From NCBI GenBank assembly GCA_963669435.1, contig OY770025.1, positions 2,356,001 through 2,420,000 on the forward strand: a DNA stretch of 64,000 nucleotides, written 5' to 3'. This DNA comes from CALJFL01 sp963669435. GTDB lineage: Bacteria > Pseudomonadota > Gammaproteobacteria > Pseudomonadales > Halieaceae. The position numbers and the translations under genes are program-made. This document shows positions 54,048 through 62,211 of the stretch, piece after piece (the stretch's first letter is position 1; every line of letters begins with the position of its first letter). The notes under the pieces are model-generated. The model made no database searches. It was not told where the DNA came from and was given only the letters and a program-made list of their open reading frames with translations.

Positions 54048-54493
54048 TGGCCTGTGACCGATCACGGTTGGCATGTGTTGCCCTTATCACGCTGCTGCCC
54101 CTGGCGGGTTGTTCAATATATAGCGTACCGGGGGCGGATCCCGCTCCGGTGGAAACGCGGCCCAGCCCCACACCGGGTTCGTCTACTTCGACGCCCACTC
54201 CGGTGCCAGTGCCGGAGCCGGTGCCACCCGAACCCAATGACAGTAATGCCTATGGTGGTCTGGTAACACAGGCCAGCACGGCTGCAGATCGGGGAGATTA
54301 TGAGCAAGCCCTGGCCTTGCTGGAAAGGGCCCAGCGCATTGACCCGGATAGCGCCGAGATTTATCTCGAACTGGCAAAAACGTATGCTGCCAAGGGGGAT
54401 GCTGCGCTGGCCAGGGCGACGGCCGAACGTGGGTTGTTGTATTGCCGCAGCCAGTCCGATTGTGACGCATTACGAAGCTACGCGCGTCCCTGA
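54047..54493 (+). CDS. lpoP: LpoP-like outer-membrane TPR lipoprotein, probable PBP1b activator
   Basis: The product is 148 residues. A lipoprotein signal with lipobox LAGC (Cys about 22) is followed by a Pro/Ser/Thr-rich, flexible linker (about 30-65). A TPR region comes next (DRGDYEQALALLERAQRIDPDSAEIYLELAKTY). In Pseudomonas the TPR lipoprotein LpoP, encoded beside PBP1b, activates it. Here the ATG overlaps the mrcB stop, so they are made together. A cysteine pair near the end (LLYCRSQSDCDALR) may form a disulfide. The role is inferred from position and form. Confidence 0.75.
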   Translation: MACDRSRLACVALITLLPLAGCSIYSVPGADPAPVETRPSPTPGSSTSTPTPVPVPEPVPPEPNDSNAYGGLVTQASTAADRGDYEQALALLERAQRIDPDSAEIYLELAKTYAAKGDAALARATAERGLLYCRSQSDCDALRSYARP

Positions 54494-54497
54494 GGTA

Positions 54498-55979
54498 TTA
54501 CTGTGCAAGGTCCTGGCAGACCACTTCGAAACCCTGTTCATTGGGTTCGAAGGTCAGTAACTGATTGATACACGCCGGCATATCGCCACTGGAATGGCTG
54601 ACAAACAGGATCTGCGTGTCTGATTGCCTGGCGATGTGGTCGATCGCCTGCAGGATCAATCGGCGGTGGTAGCCATCCAGCCCCAGTGTGGGCTCGTCGA
54701 GAACCAGAATAGTCGGCGCTTTTACCATGGCGCGCGCGAGTAGCACCATGCGTTGCATACCGAATGACAGCGTATCAAAACCGGTTCTTTCCAGGTCCGA
54801 GATACCCAATGCGCGCAGCCAGGCGGTTGCGGTCTCCCGTTGCTTGTCGCCCCAGTCATCGTAGAGTCCGATACTGTCAAAAAAGCCGGACACGACAACC
54901 TCGATGACCCGCATGCCGCGCGCGAAATTGAGGTGGAGTTGGGTGTCGATCTGGCCAAATTTCTGTTTGATGTCCCAGATGCTCTCGCCGCTACCCCTCG
55001 GTATCCCGAACAGGGTAATGTCCTGACCATACGCCTTGTGATTGTCACCGGTTACCAGGCTGAGCAGGGTCGTTTTACCACAGCCGTTCGGTCCCGCGAT
55101 GCAACAGTGCTGCCCGCGAGCGAAGGTCCAGTCGACATTGCGCAATACGTTGAGATCACCGTAGTCGACGGAAACATTTTTTAGCTGCAATAACGGTCCA
55201 TCCTTGGGTAGGTTATAAGGACGCTGCGCTAGACCTGGCAGTGTCCCCATGCTGGGTAGCACGGGTTCCATCAATGCCGAGACATCACTGCGCGCTATTG
55301 TTGCCGCACGTTCACCAGCCGCCAGCACTTCCCCACGCTCCAGCACCATCAGGTGGGTACAGCGCCTGGGTACATCTGCCAGTTGCCTGCACAGAATGAG
55401 GACCGGTCTGTCGCCGGTGAGGAGTTCGTCGATAATGGTGCGCATCTCGGATTGGGATTGCTTGTCGAGACCGTCCAATGGACTGTCGAGAATCAACAGC
55501 CCGGGTCTCGATAGAATAGCCTTTAGCAGCAGCGTCTTGCGCATCTCTCCAGTGGAGATATAGCGCAGGCCACGCGTAAGTATGTGGTTCATTGCCAGCC
55601 TGTCGACCCAGTAGGTAAAGTCGGCATCGGCCTGGCGTTTGCCGAGAATGGCCTGTTCTACAGACGTGCCGCTATCCTGTGCGCTGGCCTGGAACTCCGA
55701 GTCATCCAACTTCTTGTCGCGATCACAAAGCGCCTTGGCCTGCTCAAAGCACACATAGGCCACACCGTCCGTGTCCAGTACTTCGGATCGTTGAATGCTT
55801 CCGGAGGCGTGCTTCGCCTGACCGCAGAGTACGCGCGCCAGGCTGGTTTTGCCTGCGCCATTAGGCCCCACGCAGGCCCAGTGGGTGTTTTCATCCAGCA
55901 CCCAGTCAATGTTTTTCAGGGCCGGGAGCGCCCGATAAACGAGGCTGACACCCTGGAGCTGGAGCAGACTCTGACTCAG
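54498..55979 (-). CDS. modF: ModF-like ABC ATPase with two ATP-binding domains
   Basis: The protein has 493 residues if begun at CTG 55979. Two ABC domains are present. The first has VGPNGAGKTSLA and a signature (ISTGEMRK); the second has AGPNGCGKTTLLSLVTGD, SFGMQR and VLDEPTLGLDG. The block SGESIWDIKQKFG and the end SHSSGDMPACINQ match ModF, a molybdate-associated ATPase of unclear role. The first ATG/GTG-type start is GTG at 55901, but coding similarity (SLLQLQGVSLVYRA) runs further up to CTG, which overlaps the stop of the gene before (CTGA). E. coli ModF is 490. Confidence 0.8.
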   Translation of the reverse strand: MSQSLLQLQGVSLVYRALPALKNIDWVLDENTHWACVGPNGAGKTSLARVLCGQAKHASGSIQRSEVLDTDGVAYVCFEQAKALCDRDKKLDDSEFQASAQDSGTSVEQAILGKRQADADFTYWVDRLAMNHILTRGLRYISTGEMRKTLLLKAILSRPGLLILDSPLDGLDKQSQSEMRTIIDELLTGDRPVLILCRQLADVPRRCTHLMVLERGEVLAAGERAATIARSDVSALMEPVLPSMGTLPGLAQRPYNLPKDGPLLQLKNVSVDYGDLNVLRNVDWTFARGQHCCIAGPNGCGKTTLLSLVTGDNHKAYGQDITLFGIPRGSGESIWDIKQKFGQIDTQLHLNFARGMRVIEVVVSGFFDSIGLYDDWGDKQRETATAWLRALGISDLERTGFDTLSFGMQRMVLLARAMVKAPTILVLDEPTLGLDGYHRRLILQAIDHIARQSDTQILFVSHSSGDMPACINQLLTFEPNEQGFEVVCQDLAQ

Positions 55980-57970
55980 GGCGTGTACCAGATTGGTGAG
56001 CTGTAGGCGCGTTGCTGTGCCACCAGGTCAGCGTCACGCATGCCCTCAGGCGACTTTGCGCCATACTGCACGCGATCGAATGCCGGCCAGCGTGGTGTGG
56101 GAATCTCCAGCACACGCACGTAGTAAAAGGCCGGCTGAGTGGGGTCGAAATCCGGGTCGTTCCAGACCACCGATATCTGCGGAGCACCGATACTGTTTTC
56201 GTAGGTCGCGGCGCTCACATCTACCGTGTTGCCTACTGCGGGCAGCTTGCCGTTGGCATCAGGCTTACGCAGCGCTCCGTTGCTCCAGGCTGCATCATAA
56301 ACCCGCTCTTGCCGGTCGCCGTTGGCGTCCATCCAGCCTTTCACCACTTGTACCCGATCGAGGTTAGCACCGCGTGGATCGCGCTGTGCCGAAATCAAAA
56401 AGGTGGGCGAGGGTGAATCGTCATCATCGTTCGCGGGCAGTTCGCCGCCCATGGGAACGCCCAGCGCATAGCCCACCTGTGCCAGATCTTCGGCGCGCAA
56501 ATCCACTGTGCTGTAGTCCCAGCCCCCGAAAAATCGCAGAGTCATGCGAGGCCCCGTAGTGGCGTAAACCTCCTTGCGCATCATGGCGTCGAATATGGCC
56601 TCGCGGGTATTTTCTGTGGCCCAGACGGCCGCGTAGCCCGAAGCCACCTGGTCCCAGCCTTCAATCCTGACTTCACCAATCTCGGCCATCGGGTGTTCCA
56701 GCCTCTGGGGGCCGGGCTCGGTGCCCGAATGTTTACCCAAGAAAAGGTCATCGTCGGCCGTGGCCAGTGAAGTATGTGAATCCGTAGAACCAATCATGCC
56801 AAATTTGTAGGGGTTGGTGCCGGTGCGCTGCTGCACTTCCAGGCCGATTTTTAATGCCTCACGACCGTACTCGTACTGCAGCATGTCGTCTGTTTTTGCC
56901 TCGCTACCATTCAGGTTGCCTGCATCCCAGCTACCGAAATCAGCGAATTCGTCGTTCGGTGAAAGAAAGGGGTGGGTTTCGCCGTCGCCCTTGATCTGAG
57001 TGACCTCGTAGATTGGCTCCCAGCGCATGCGCGTGGTGGCATAGGCGCTGTCAATGGCTCCCCCGTCGTAGCTCTCCACACTCGGAAACATGATGCCGTT
57101 GCTGAGATTGCCATTGTGTGCAATGGCGAGGATTTTGCCGTCCGTTTTGCTCTCGTAATCCGCCAGCCAGCGCCACAGGTCCCTGGGGTTACGGCTGCCC
57201 TGGGCGCCCTCAGTGGTGAAAGGAGGGATCTGGTTGGCCTTGTCGGCGCCATCCCGGTACACCACGACCCGGTGCATGTTGGCTCCCGGGGGCACCAGCG
57301 AGGTCCACTCGTAGCCAATCATGGCACTGAATTCACCGGGGGTGTTGGCCGCATCTGCGGCCGCCGTAATGGCCTGCCAGGCTGAGGTAAATCCCTCCAT
57401 TCCCGGGCGCACGGCCAACTCCTCCGGGAAGGTGCCGCGGGATATATGATCTACCAGTTCCAGTGCTGCTTTGACGGCTTCCTGGCCACCAGCCTGCACC
57501 ATGTCGTACCAGCGTTTACCGGTTTCGTTGGCGAGAAATTGGGGGTCACCCGCCAGCAGTTTCGGGAAAAAGCCCAGGTTGTCGGAGTGGTCTGATACCA
57601 CCAGAAAATCCAGGGGTTGTTGGAGTTGCGCCGTTATCCCGGTGGAACTGGTGACCGCTTCCCCCATCGCGAAACGATAGGCATCTTCCGGTGGCAGGCG
57701 ATTGCCAAACAGTCCGGCATCCATGGAATACGATGTGTGTAGATGGGTATCACCCCACAACACCCGGTCAGGGTGTGAAGAGGGTGGCGGCCCCACGGTT
57801 TCCGTCGGTAATCCCGCCGTCGGCACAGCTGTGGGCGCGGGGTCTGCGGGCGCCACCTGCGTGGGGGTCACCTCGGCCGCCGGCGTTGGGGGTTCCTCCG
57901 GCTCTTTGGCACAGGCAGCAACCAATACGACAGACAGGCAAGAGAGCAGGACACGGTGTTTGGTATTCAT
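55976..57970 (-). CDS. DUF3604 family lipoprotein
   Basis: The protein is 664 residues. A lipoprotein signal with VAAC (Cys about 20) is followed by a Pro/Thr/Ala-rich linker (25-60) and a large domain of the DUF3604 (PHP-like) family (VLWGDTHLHTSYSMDAGLFG, about 70-90). The family is thought to be metal-dependent and has His/Asp clusters (DTHLHTS, VVSDHSDN). The function is unproven. Its stop overlaps the proposed CTG start of the ModF-like gene. Confidence 0.85.
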   Translation of the reverse strand: MNTKHRVLLSCLSVVLVAACAKEPEEPPTPAAEVTPTQVAPADPAPTAVPTAGLPTETVGPPPSSHPDRVLWGDTHLHTSYSMDAGLFGNRLPPEDAYRFAMGEAVTSSTGITAQLQQPLDFLVVSDHSDNLGFFPKLLAGDPQFLANETGKRWYDMVQAGGQEAVKAALELVDHISRGTFPEELAVRPGMEGFTSAWQAITAAADAANTPGEFSAMIGYEWTSLVPPGANMHRVVVYRDGADKANQIPPFTTEGAQGSRNPRDLWRWLADYESKTDGKILAIAHNGNLSNGIMFPSVESYDGGAIDSAYATTRMRWEPIYEVTQIKGDGETHPFLSPNDEFADFGSWDAGNLNGSEAKTDDMLQYEYGREALKIGLEVQQRTGTNPYKFGMIGSTDSHTSLATADDDLFLGKHSGTEPGPQRLEHPMAEIGEVRIEGWDQVASGYAAVWATENTREAIFDAMMRKEVYATTGPRMTLRFFGGWDYSTVDLRAEDLAQVGYALGVPMGGELPANDDDDSPSPTFLISAQRDPRGANLDRVQVVKGWMDANGDRQERVYDAAWSNGALRKPDANGKLPAVGNTVDVSAATYENSIGAPQISVVWNDPDFDPTQPAFYYVRVLEIPTPRWPAFDRVQYGAKSPEGMRDADLVAQQRAYSSPIWYTP

Positions 57971-57982
57971 GCGCGTTAACCG

Positions 57983-58708
57983 GTGAATGTTTTCGTCAGT
58001 GTAGTGGCTAGGCGTATAGGTTCCAAGGCTTGGCTTGCCACTAGCCCGACGCGGTGGCTTAATCGGCTTAACCCACTGACCGAGGCCATTTTGTCGACTT
58101 CACTGTTACAAGTGCTGGAACAACGACTTTCCGAGCATTCTCCCCGCCGTAACCTATTGCGCCCACTGATGAAACGTTCTGCGGTAGCCATGATAGTGCA
58201 GCTCCGCGATGGAGTACTGCATGTGCTGATGATCAAACGCGCCGAGCGTGACGGCGACCCCTGGTCCGGCCAGATGGCTTTTCCGGGTGGGCGTATGGAC
58301 CCGCAAGATCGACACGGGTTTGCGGTAGCGGTTCGTGAAACCCACGAGGAGATAGGCCTGGAGCTGTCGGATGAAGACCCCTGTATCGGTCGTCTCTCAG
58401 ATCTAAATGCCAGGCCGCACAAGGGGGCTTTTGGGATGGCCGTAAGCCCCTTCGTGTTTCGTCTCGATCGTGAGGTGGAATTCTGCCCCAACTACGAGGT
58501 GGCAGAGGTGGTATGGGTGCCGATCGAGTTTCTGCTTGACGCGGATAACCGGGAAACCATGGTGTGGGAACGCAAAGGCATCAAGCTCACCTTGCCGTGC
58601 TATCTATTCGAGGGTCGGCGTATATGGGGACTGTCACTGATGATGCTTGATGAATTGATGGATCTGGCCGAAGGACCCAATCCGCGCCGCAAACCCTGGC
58701 GACGCTAG
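57983..58708 (+). CDS. NUDIX hydrolase, CoA-pyrophosphatase type
   Basis: This 241-residue protein carries a Nudix box GGRMDPQDRHGFAVAVRETHEEIGL-type (about 103-126) with REx2EE metal residues. Before it is KRAERDGDPWSGQMAFPGG, the NUDT7/CoA-pyrophosphatase subfamily pattern. It likely cleaves CoA or related dinucleotides. The N-terminal 60 residues are less conserved and the start could be internal (for example ATG in LLRPLMKRSAVAM, 58169). It is divergent from DUF3604 with only 12 bases between. Confidence 0.82.
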   Translation: MNVFVSVVARRIGSKAWLATSPTRWLNRLNPLTEAILSTSLLQVLEQRLSEHSPRRNLLRPLMKRSAVAMIVQLRDGVLHVLMIKRAERDGDPWSGQMAFPGGRMDPQDRHGFAVAVRETHEEIGLELSDEDPCIGRLSDLNARPHKGAFGMAVSPFVFRLDREVEFCPNYEVAEVVWVPIEFLLDADNRETMVWERKGIKLTLPCYLFEGRRIWGLSLMMLDELMDLAEGPNPRRKPWRR

Positions 58709-58713
58709 CTGCC

Positions 58714-59346
58714 CTAGTCCTCATCGCCGCGCAGGAAGGCGCGGGTGTCGAGCATGAGTTCCTGTAGGGCCGGGTCTTCTTTACTGGCTTCCAAGAGTGC
58801 CTCTTTGGTGACCGAGCCCTGCAGGTAGTCAGTCACCAGGTCGACTAATACTGGCGTCATTTCTGGCTCCCTGACCCAGCGGGGTGCGTTCACCAGGTTG
58901 CCGGTGACGAGGTCTTCAGTCTGGCTTAGCCAGTAGCCACCGCAGCTCGATAGGCTGTAATCGCCAACGCGACCGAAGCTAACATTCGGCGTGCCAGGGT
59001 TGAATCCGCCAGGCACTAATTCGTCAATGCGATCCAGGGCCATGACCCATTGGCTGCCAATCGGAAAGTCGGCGACCTCGGGTCTACAGTAGTCTGCGGT
59101 TTTTAACCACAGGCGGATATCTTCCCTCGCATCGGTGCCAAGTAATTTGTGATCGACCGCAAGGTCGAGTGAATTGCCCTTGCCAGAGATTACCGTCGCA
59201 CTCACAACCAGGTCGCTCTTAGGCGCCACGTCTACGAAAGCGCCTTCCCAGAGACATGCACAGCCATCCTCGGCCTCGGTCTGCGCAGCTGAACTTTGCA
59301 CATACAGTGCAGTGAAAAACAGCGTGGCCAGCGCGCGGAGCAACAT
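58714..59346 (-). CDS. Secreted protein with CxC motif, unknown function
   Basis: The protein has 210 residues from ATG at 59346 (signal LLRALATLFFTALYVQSSAAQ). The mature N-terminus has GCACLWEGAF followed by beta-strand rich sequence and further cysteines (DYCRPEV, SSCGGYWLS). The CxC start with a later Cys recalls the TIMP/NTR-like fold, but similarity by eye is weak. A helical tail (PALQELMLDTRAFL) ends it. It is convergent with the NUDIX gene by five bases; on its strand hemB lies just before it and overlaps none of the chosen coding part. Confidence 0.6.
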   Translation of the reverse strand: MLLRALATLFFTALYVQSSAAQTEAEDGCACLWEGAFVDVAPKSDLVVSATVISGKGNSLDLAVDHKLLGTDAREDIRLWLKTADYCRPEVADFPIGSQWVMALDRIDELVPGGFNPGTPNVSFGRVGDYSLSSCGGYWLSQTEDLVTGNLVNAPRWVREPEMTPVLVDLVTDYLQGSVTKEALLEASKEDPALQELMLDTRAFLRGDED

Positions 59347-59350
59347 CGGC

Positions 59351-60358
59351 TTACTGCAGCGCCTGCGCCGCGTCCTGCGCAAAATAGGTCAAAATGCCAT
59401 CACAGCCTGCACGTTTAAACGCCAGCAGTGATTCGAGCATGACGGTTTCGGCATCCAACCAGCCGTTCTGGAAGGCCGCCTGGTGCATGGCGTATTCTCC
59501 GCTCACCTGGTAGGCAAAGGTGGGGGCGGCTAATTCCTGCCTGACGCGCTGGATGATATCGAGGTAGGGCATGCCGGGTTTGACCATAATCATGTCAGCG
59601 CCTTCCGCCAGGTCGAGCGCGCATTCGTGCAGGGCCTCGTCGCTATTGCCGGGATCCATCTGGTAGCTGAACTTGTTACCGCCCTTGATGTTGCCTGAAG
59701 AGCCGACCGCGTCACGAAAGGGGCCGTAGTAGCTGGAAGCGTACTTGGCCGCGTAGGACATAATCAGCGTATTGGTGAATCCGTTACTTTCCAGCGCTCC
59801 GCGAATCAAACCGATCCGCCCATCCATCATGTCCGACGGCGCCACCACATCGGCACCTGCCTTTGCGTGTGACAGGGCCTGCTCCACGAGTACCTCGTTG
59901 GTCACGTCGTTAAGCACATAACCTGCGTCATCGATAATGCCGTCTTGCCCATGAGTAGTGAAAGGGTCGAGTGCTACATCAGTGATGACCCCAAGCTCAG
60001 GCAGTGCGTCTTTGAGGATTTTCACGGTACGTTGGACCAGTCCGTCGGGATTACTGGCTTCCTCCGCCATCAAACTCTTGCCGCTGCCGTCAACGACTGG
60101 AAACAGGGCGATCGCGGGAATCCCCAGGTCGCTTACCTCCCTGGCTTTTGCCACAAGCAGGTCCGCACTGAGGCGCTCAACGCCTGGCATTGACGGCACT
60201 GCCTCGCGCTGGTTATTCCCCTCCAGCACGAACACTGGAAGAATCAGGTCGCTCGGTGACAGTCGACTCTCTCTGACCAGTTCGCGCGCAAAGCGATGTG
60301 CGCGTAAGCGCCGCATGCGAGTCTGGGGGAAGGGGCCTCGTCGGCTGGTGAAGGTCAT
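59351..60358 (-). CDS. hemB: Delta-aminolevulinic acid dehydratase HemB
   Basis: The protein has 335 residues from ATG at 60358, with AGGAG seven bases upstream; the frame is open far upstream but that part is not used. It joins two ALA molecules to porphobilinogen. The catalytic lysines stand in MSYAAKYASSYYGP and IMVKPGMPYLD. The metal loop reads DVALDPFTTHGQDG, without the zinc cysteines of the E. coli-type loop, so it is the magnesium-type as in P. aeruginosa. It follows hemL with 13 bases between. Confidence 0.96.
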   Translation of the reverse strand: MTFTSRRGPFPQTRMRRLRAHRFARELVRESRLSPSDLILPVFVLEGNNQREAVPSMPGVERLSADLLVAKAREVSDLGIPAIALFPVVDGSGKSLMAEEASNPDGLVQRTVKILKDALPELGVITDVALDPFTTHGQDGIIDDAGYVLNDVTNEVLVEQALSHAKAGADVVAPSDMMDGRIGLIRGALESNGFTNTLIMSYAAKYASSYYGPFRDAVGSSGNIKGGNKFSYQMDPGNSDEALHECALDLAEGADMIMVKPGMPYLDIIQRVRQELAAPTFAYQVSGEYAMHQAAFQNGWLDAETVMLESLLAFKRAGCDGILTYFAQDAAQALQ

Positions 60359-60371
60359 GGTGGTCTCCTGA

Positions 60372-61652
60372 TCAGAGGGCCGCAAATGCCCGGCGTGCGG
60401 CGTCCAGCGTTTGCTCAATGTCTTCTTCACTGTGTGCCGAAGACATAAATCCCGTTTCGTAGGAGGCGGGTGCGAGGTACACACCTCTGTCGAGCATGCT
60501 GTGAAAAAACCGGTTAAAAGCGACCGTATCACAGGCCATGACCTGGGCGTAGTTGTTGATTGCCAGTTCCTCCGTAAAGAAGCCACCAAACATGGTTCCC
60601 GCGTGGTTGGTGGTGAAGGGTACCCCACTGGTCTCGGCGGCTGCGCGCAATCCCACGCTGAGCTTCTCTGTCATGGCGAACAGTGGTTCGTAGAAGTCCT
60701 CTTCGGAAATGATCTCCAGGGTAGCGAGGCCGGCAGCCATGGCAATAGGATTGCCAGATAATGTACCGGCCTGGTACACCGGCCCCAGGGGCGCTATGTG
60801 CTCCATGATCTCACGCCTGCCACCGAAAGCACCTACTGGCATGCCACCGCCGACCACTTTCCCCAGGCAGGTGAGATCGGCGCTGATGCCGTAAAAACCC
60901 TGTGCGCCCTGCAGTCCAAAGCGAAAGCCGGTCATGACCTCATCAATGATCAACAGCGCACCGCTGGCGTCACAGACTTCCCGCAGCGTCTGCAGGAATC
61001 CGTCCTGGGGTGGAACACAATTCATATTGCCGGCGACGGGTTCGACGATTACGCAGGCGATCCGGTCGCCCAGCTCGTCAAACGCACTGCGAACACCCTC
61101 GCAGTCGTTATAGGTGAGAGTCAGGGTGTGGTCGGCCAGTGCCGCTGGTACCCCCGGTGAACTGGGTACGCCCATGGTCAGGGCTCCCGAGCCGGCCTTT
61201 ACCAGCAGCGAGTCTGAGTGTCCGTGATAGCAGCCTTCGAATTTTACGATGGTGTCGCGGCCAGTGTAGCCCCTGGCGAGGCGAATTGCGCTCATCGTAG
61301 CCTCGGTGCCTGAGTTGACCATGCGCACGAGATCCATGCCCGGCATAATGTTGCAGATACGATCCGCCAGCGCGGTCTCTAACTCGGTGGGCGCGCCAAA
61401 GCTGAGCCCTTTTTCGCTCTGGCGCACAACGGCCTCGCGCACGGCCGGATGGTTGTGCCCCATAATCATCGGACCCCAGGACAGTACATAGTCGATATAG
61501 CGCTTGCCATCGCTATCGAAGACGTAAGCTCCCTCGCTGCGGTCTATGAACACAGGTGTGCCACCCACGGCCTTGAAAGCGCGCACCGGGGAATTCACGC
61601 CACCCGGGATGTGCGCCTGTGCTCGTTCAAATAGCTGTTGCGATGAGGTCAT
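60372..61652 (-). CDS. hemL: Glutamate-1-semialdehyde aminomutase HemL
   Basis: The protein has 426 residues from ATG at 61652 (an ATG five codons upstream is possible). This PLP enzyme makes ALA from GSA. HIPGGVNSPVRAF, NSGTEATMSAIRLARG, IIDEVMTGFR and the PLP lysine in LGKVVGGGMPVGAFGG are all present. Length equals that of E. coli HemL. It is followed by hemB, giving a two-gene heme operon; hemJ precedes on the same strand. Confidence 0.96.
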   Translation of the reverse strand: MTSSQQLFERAQAHIPGGVNSPVRAFKAVGGTPVFIDRSEGAYVFDSDGKRYIDYVLSWGPMIMGHNHPAVREAVVRQSEKGLSFGAPTELETALADRICNIMPGMDLVRMVNSGTEATMSAIRLARGYTGRDTIVKFEGCYHGHSDSLLVKAGSGALTMGVPSSPGVPAALADHTLTLTYNDCEGVRSAFDELGDRIACVIVEPVAGNMNCVPPQDGFLQTLREVCDASGALLIIDEVMTGFRFGLQGAQGFYGISADLTCLGKVVGGGMPVGAFGGRREIMEHIAPLGPVYQAGTLSGNPIAMAAGLATLEIISEEDFYEPLFAMTEKLSVGLRAAAETSGVPFTTNHAGTMFGGFFTEELAINNYAQVMACDTVAFNRFFHSMLDRGVYLAPASYETGFMSSAHSEEDIEQTLDAARRAFAAL

Positions 61653-61754
61653 GAATTCTGTTTCCAAACGTGGAGATGAGAGCGATAAACGAACGACTCA
61701 ACGAGGCAGGGAATTATCGGGTTTGACCCGCTGAATTACCAGTGCCTCTTGCGG

Positions 61755-62177
61755 TCACAGCGATGGTTTCAGTACGGCGAGAATCACGATAGCAAACAGG
61801 AATATGACCGGCACTTCGTTGAAAAACCGGTAGTACACGTGACTGTGGTCATCGCTGTCGCGGTTGACCGCACGAACGTAGTAGCCGCACTGCAGGTGAT
61901 ACCCCACCAGTAGGGCGACCAGCAGGAACTTCAGCCACAGCCAGGGGGCATTCAGATAATAGTCGAGATTCTGCGCGGCGAGTGCCAGGCCAAATGCGAT
62001 GGTCAGGAGCATAAAGGGTGTGACGAAACGGTACAGCTTGCGAGCCATGACGGCGAGTTGGCGTCGGGTCTGCTGATCTTCGCTGGCGGCGTAGTACACC
62101 AGGATTCGCGGCAGGTAAAATATTCCCGCGAACCAGCAAATGACGAAAATAATGTGGAAAGCCTTAAGCCAGAGCAT
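61755..62177 (-). CDS. hemJ: Protoporphyrinogen oxidase HemJ (CopD-like)
   Basis: The 140-residue, four-helix membrane protein has the HemJ pattern: LKAFHIIFVICWFAGIFYLPRILVYYA with the conserved histidine, RFVTPFMLLTIAFGLAL, and LKFLLVALLVGYHLQCGYY. It oxidises protoporphyrinogen IX in the heme path. Its place with hemB and hemL supports this. It lies between hemL and the chloride channel gene on the same strand. Confidence 0.9.
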   Translation of the reverse strand: MLWLKAFHIIFVICWFAGIFYLPRILVYYAASEDQQTRRQLAVMARKLYRFVTPFMLLTIAFGLALAAQNLDYYLNAPWLWLKFLLVALLVGYHLQCGYYVRAVNRDSDDHSHVYYRFFNEVPVIFLFAIVILAVLKPSL

Positions 62178-62211
62178 TGCGGGGTCCTGTAGTTAGCCTG
62201 GGTCGTGTCTT

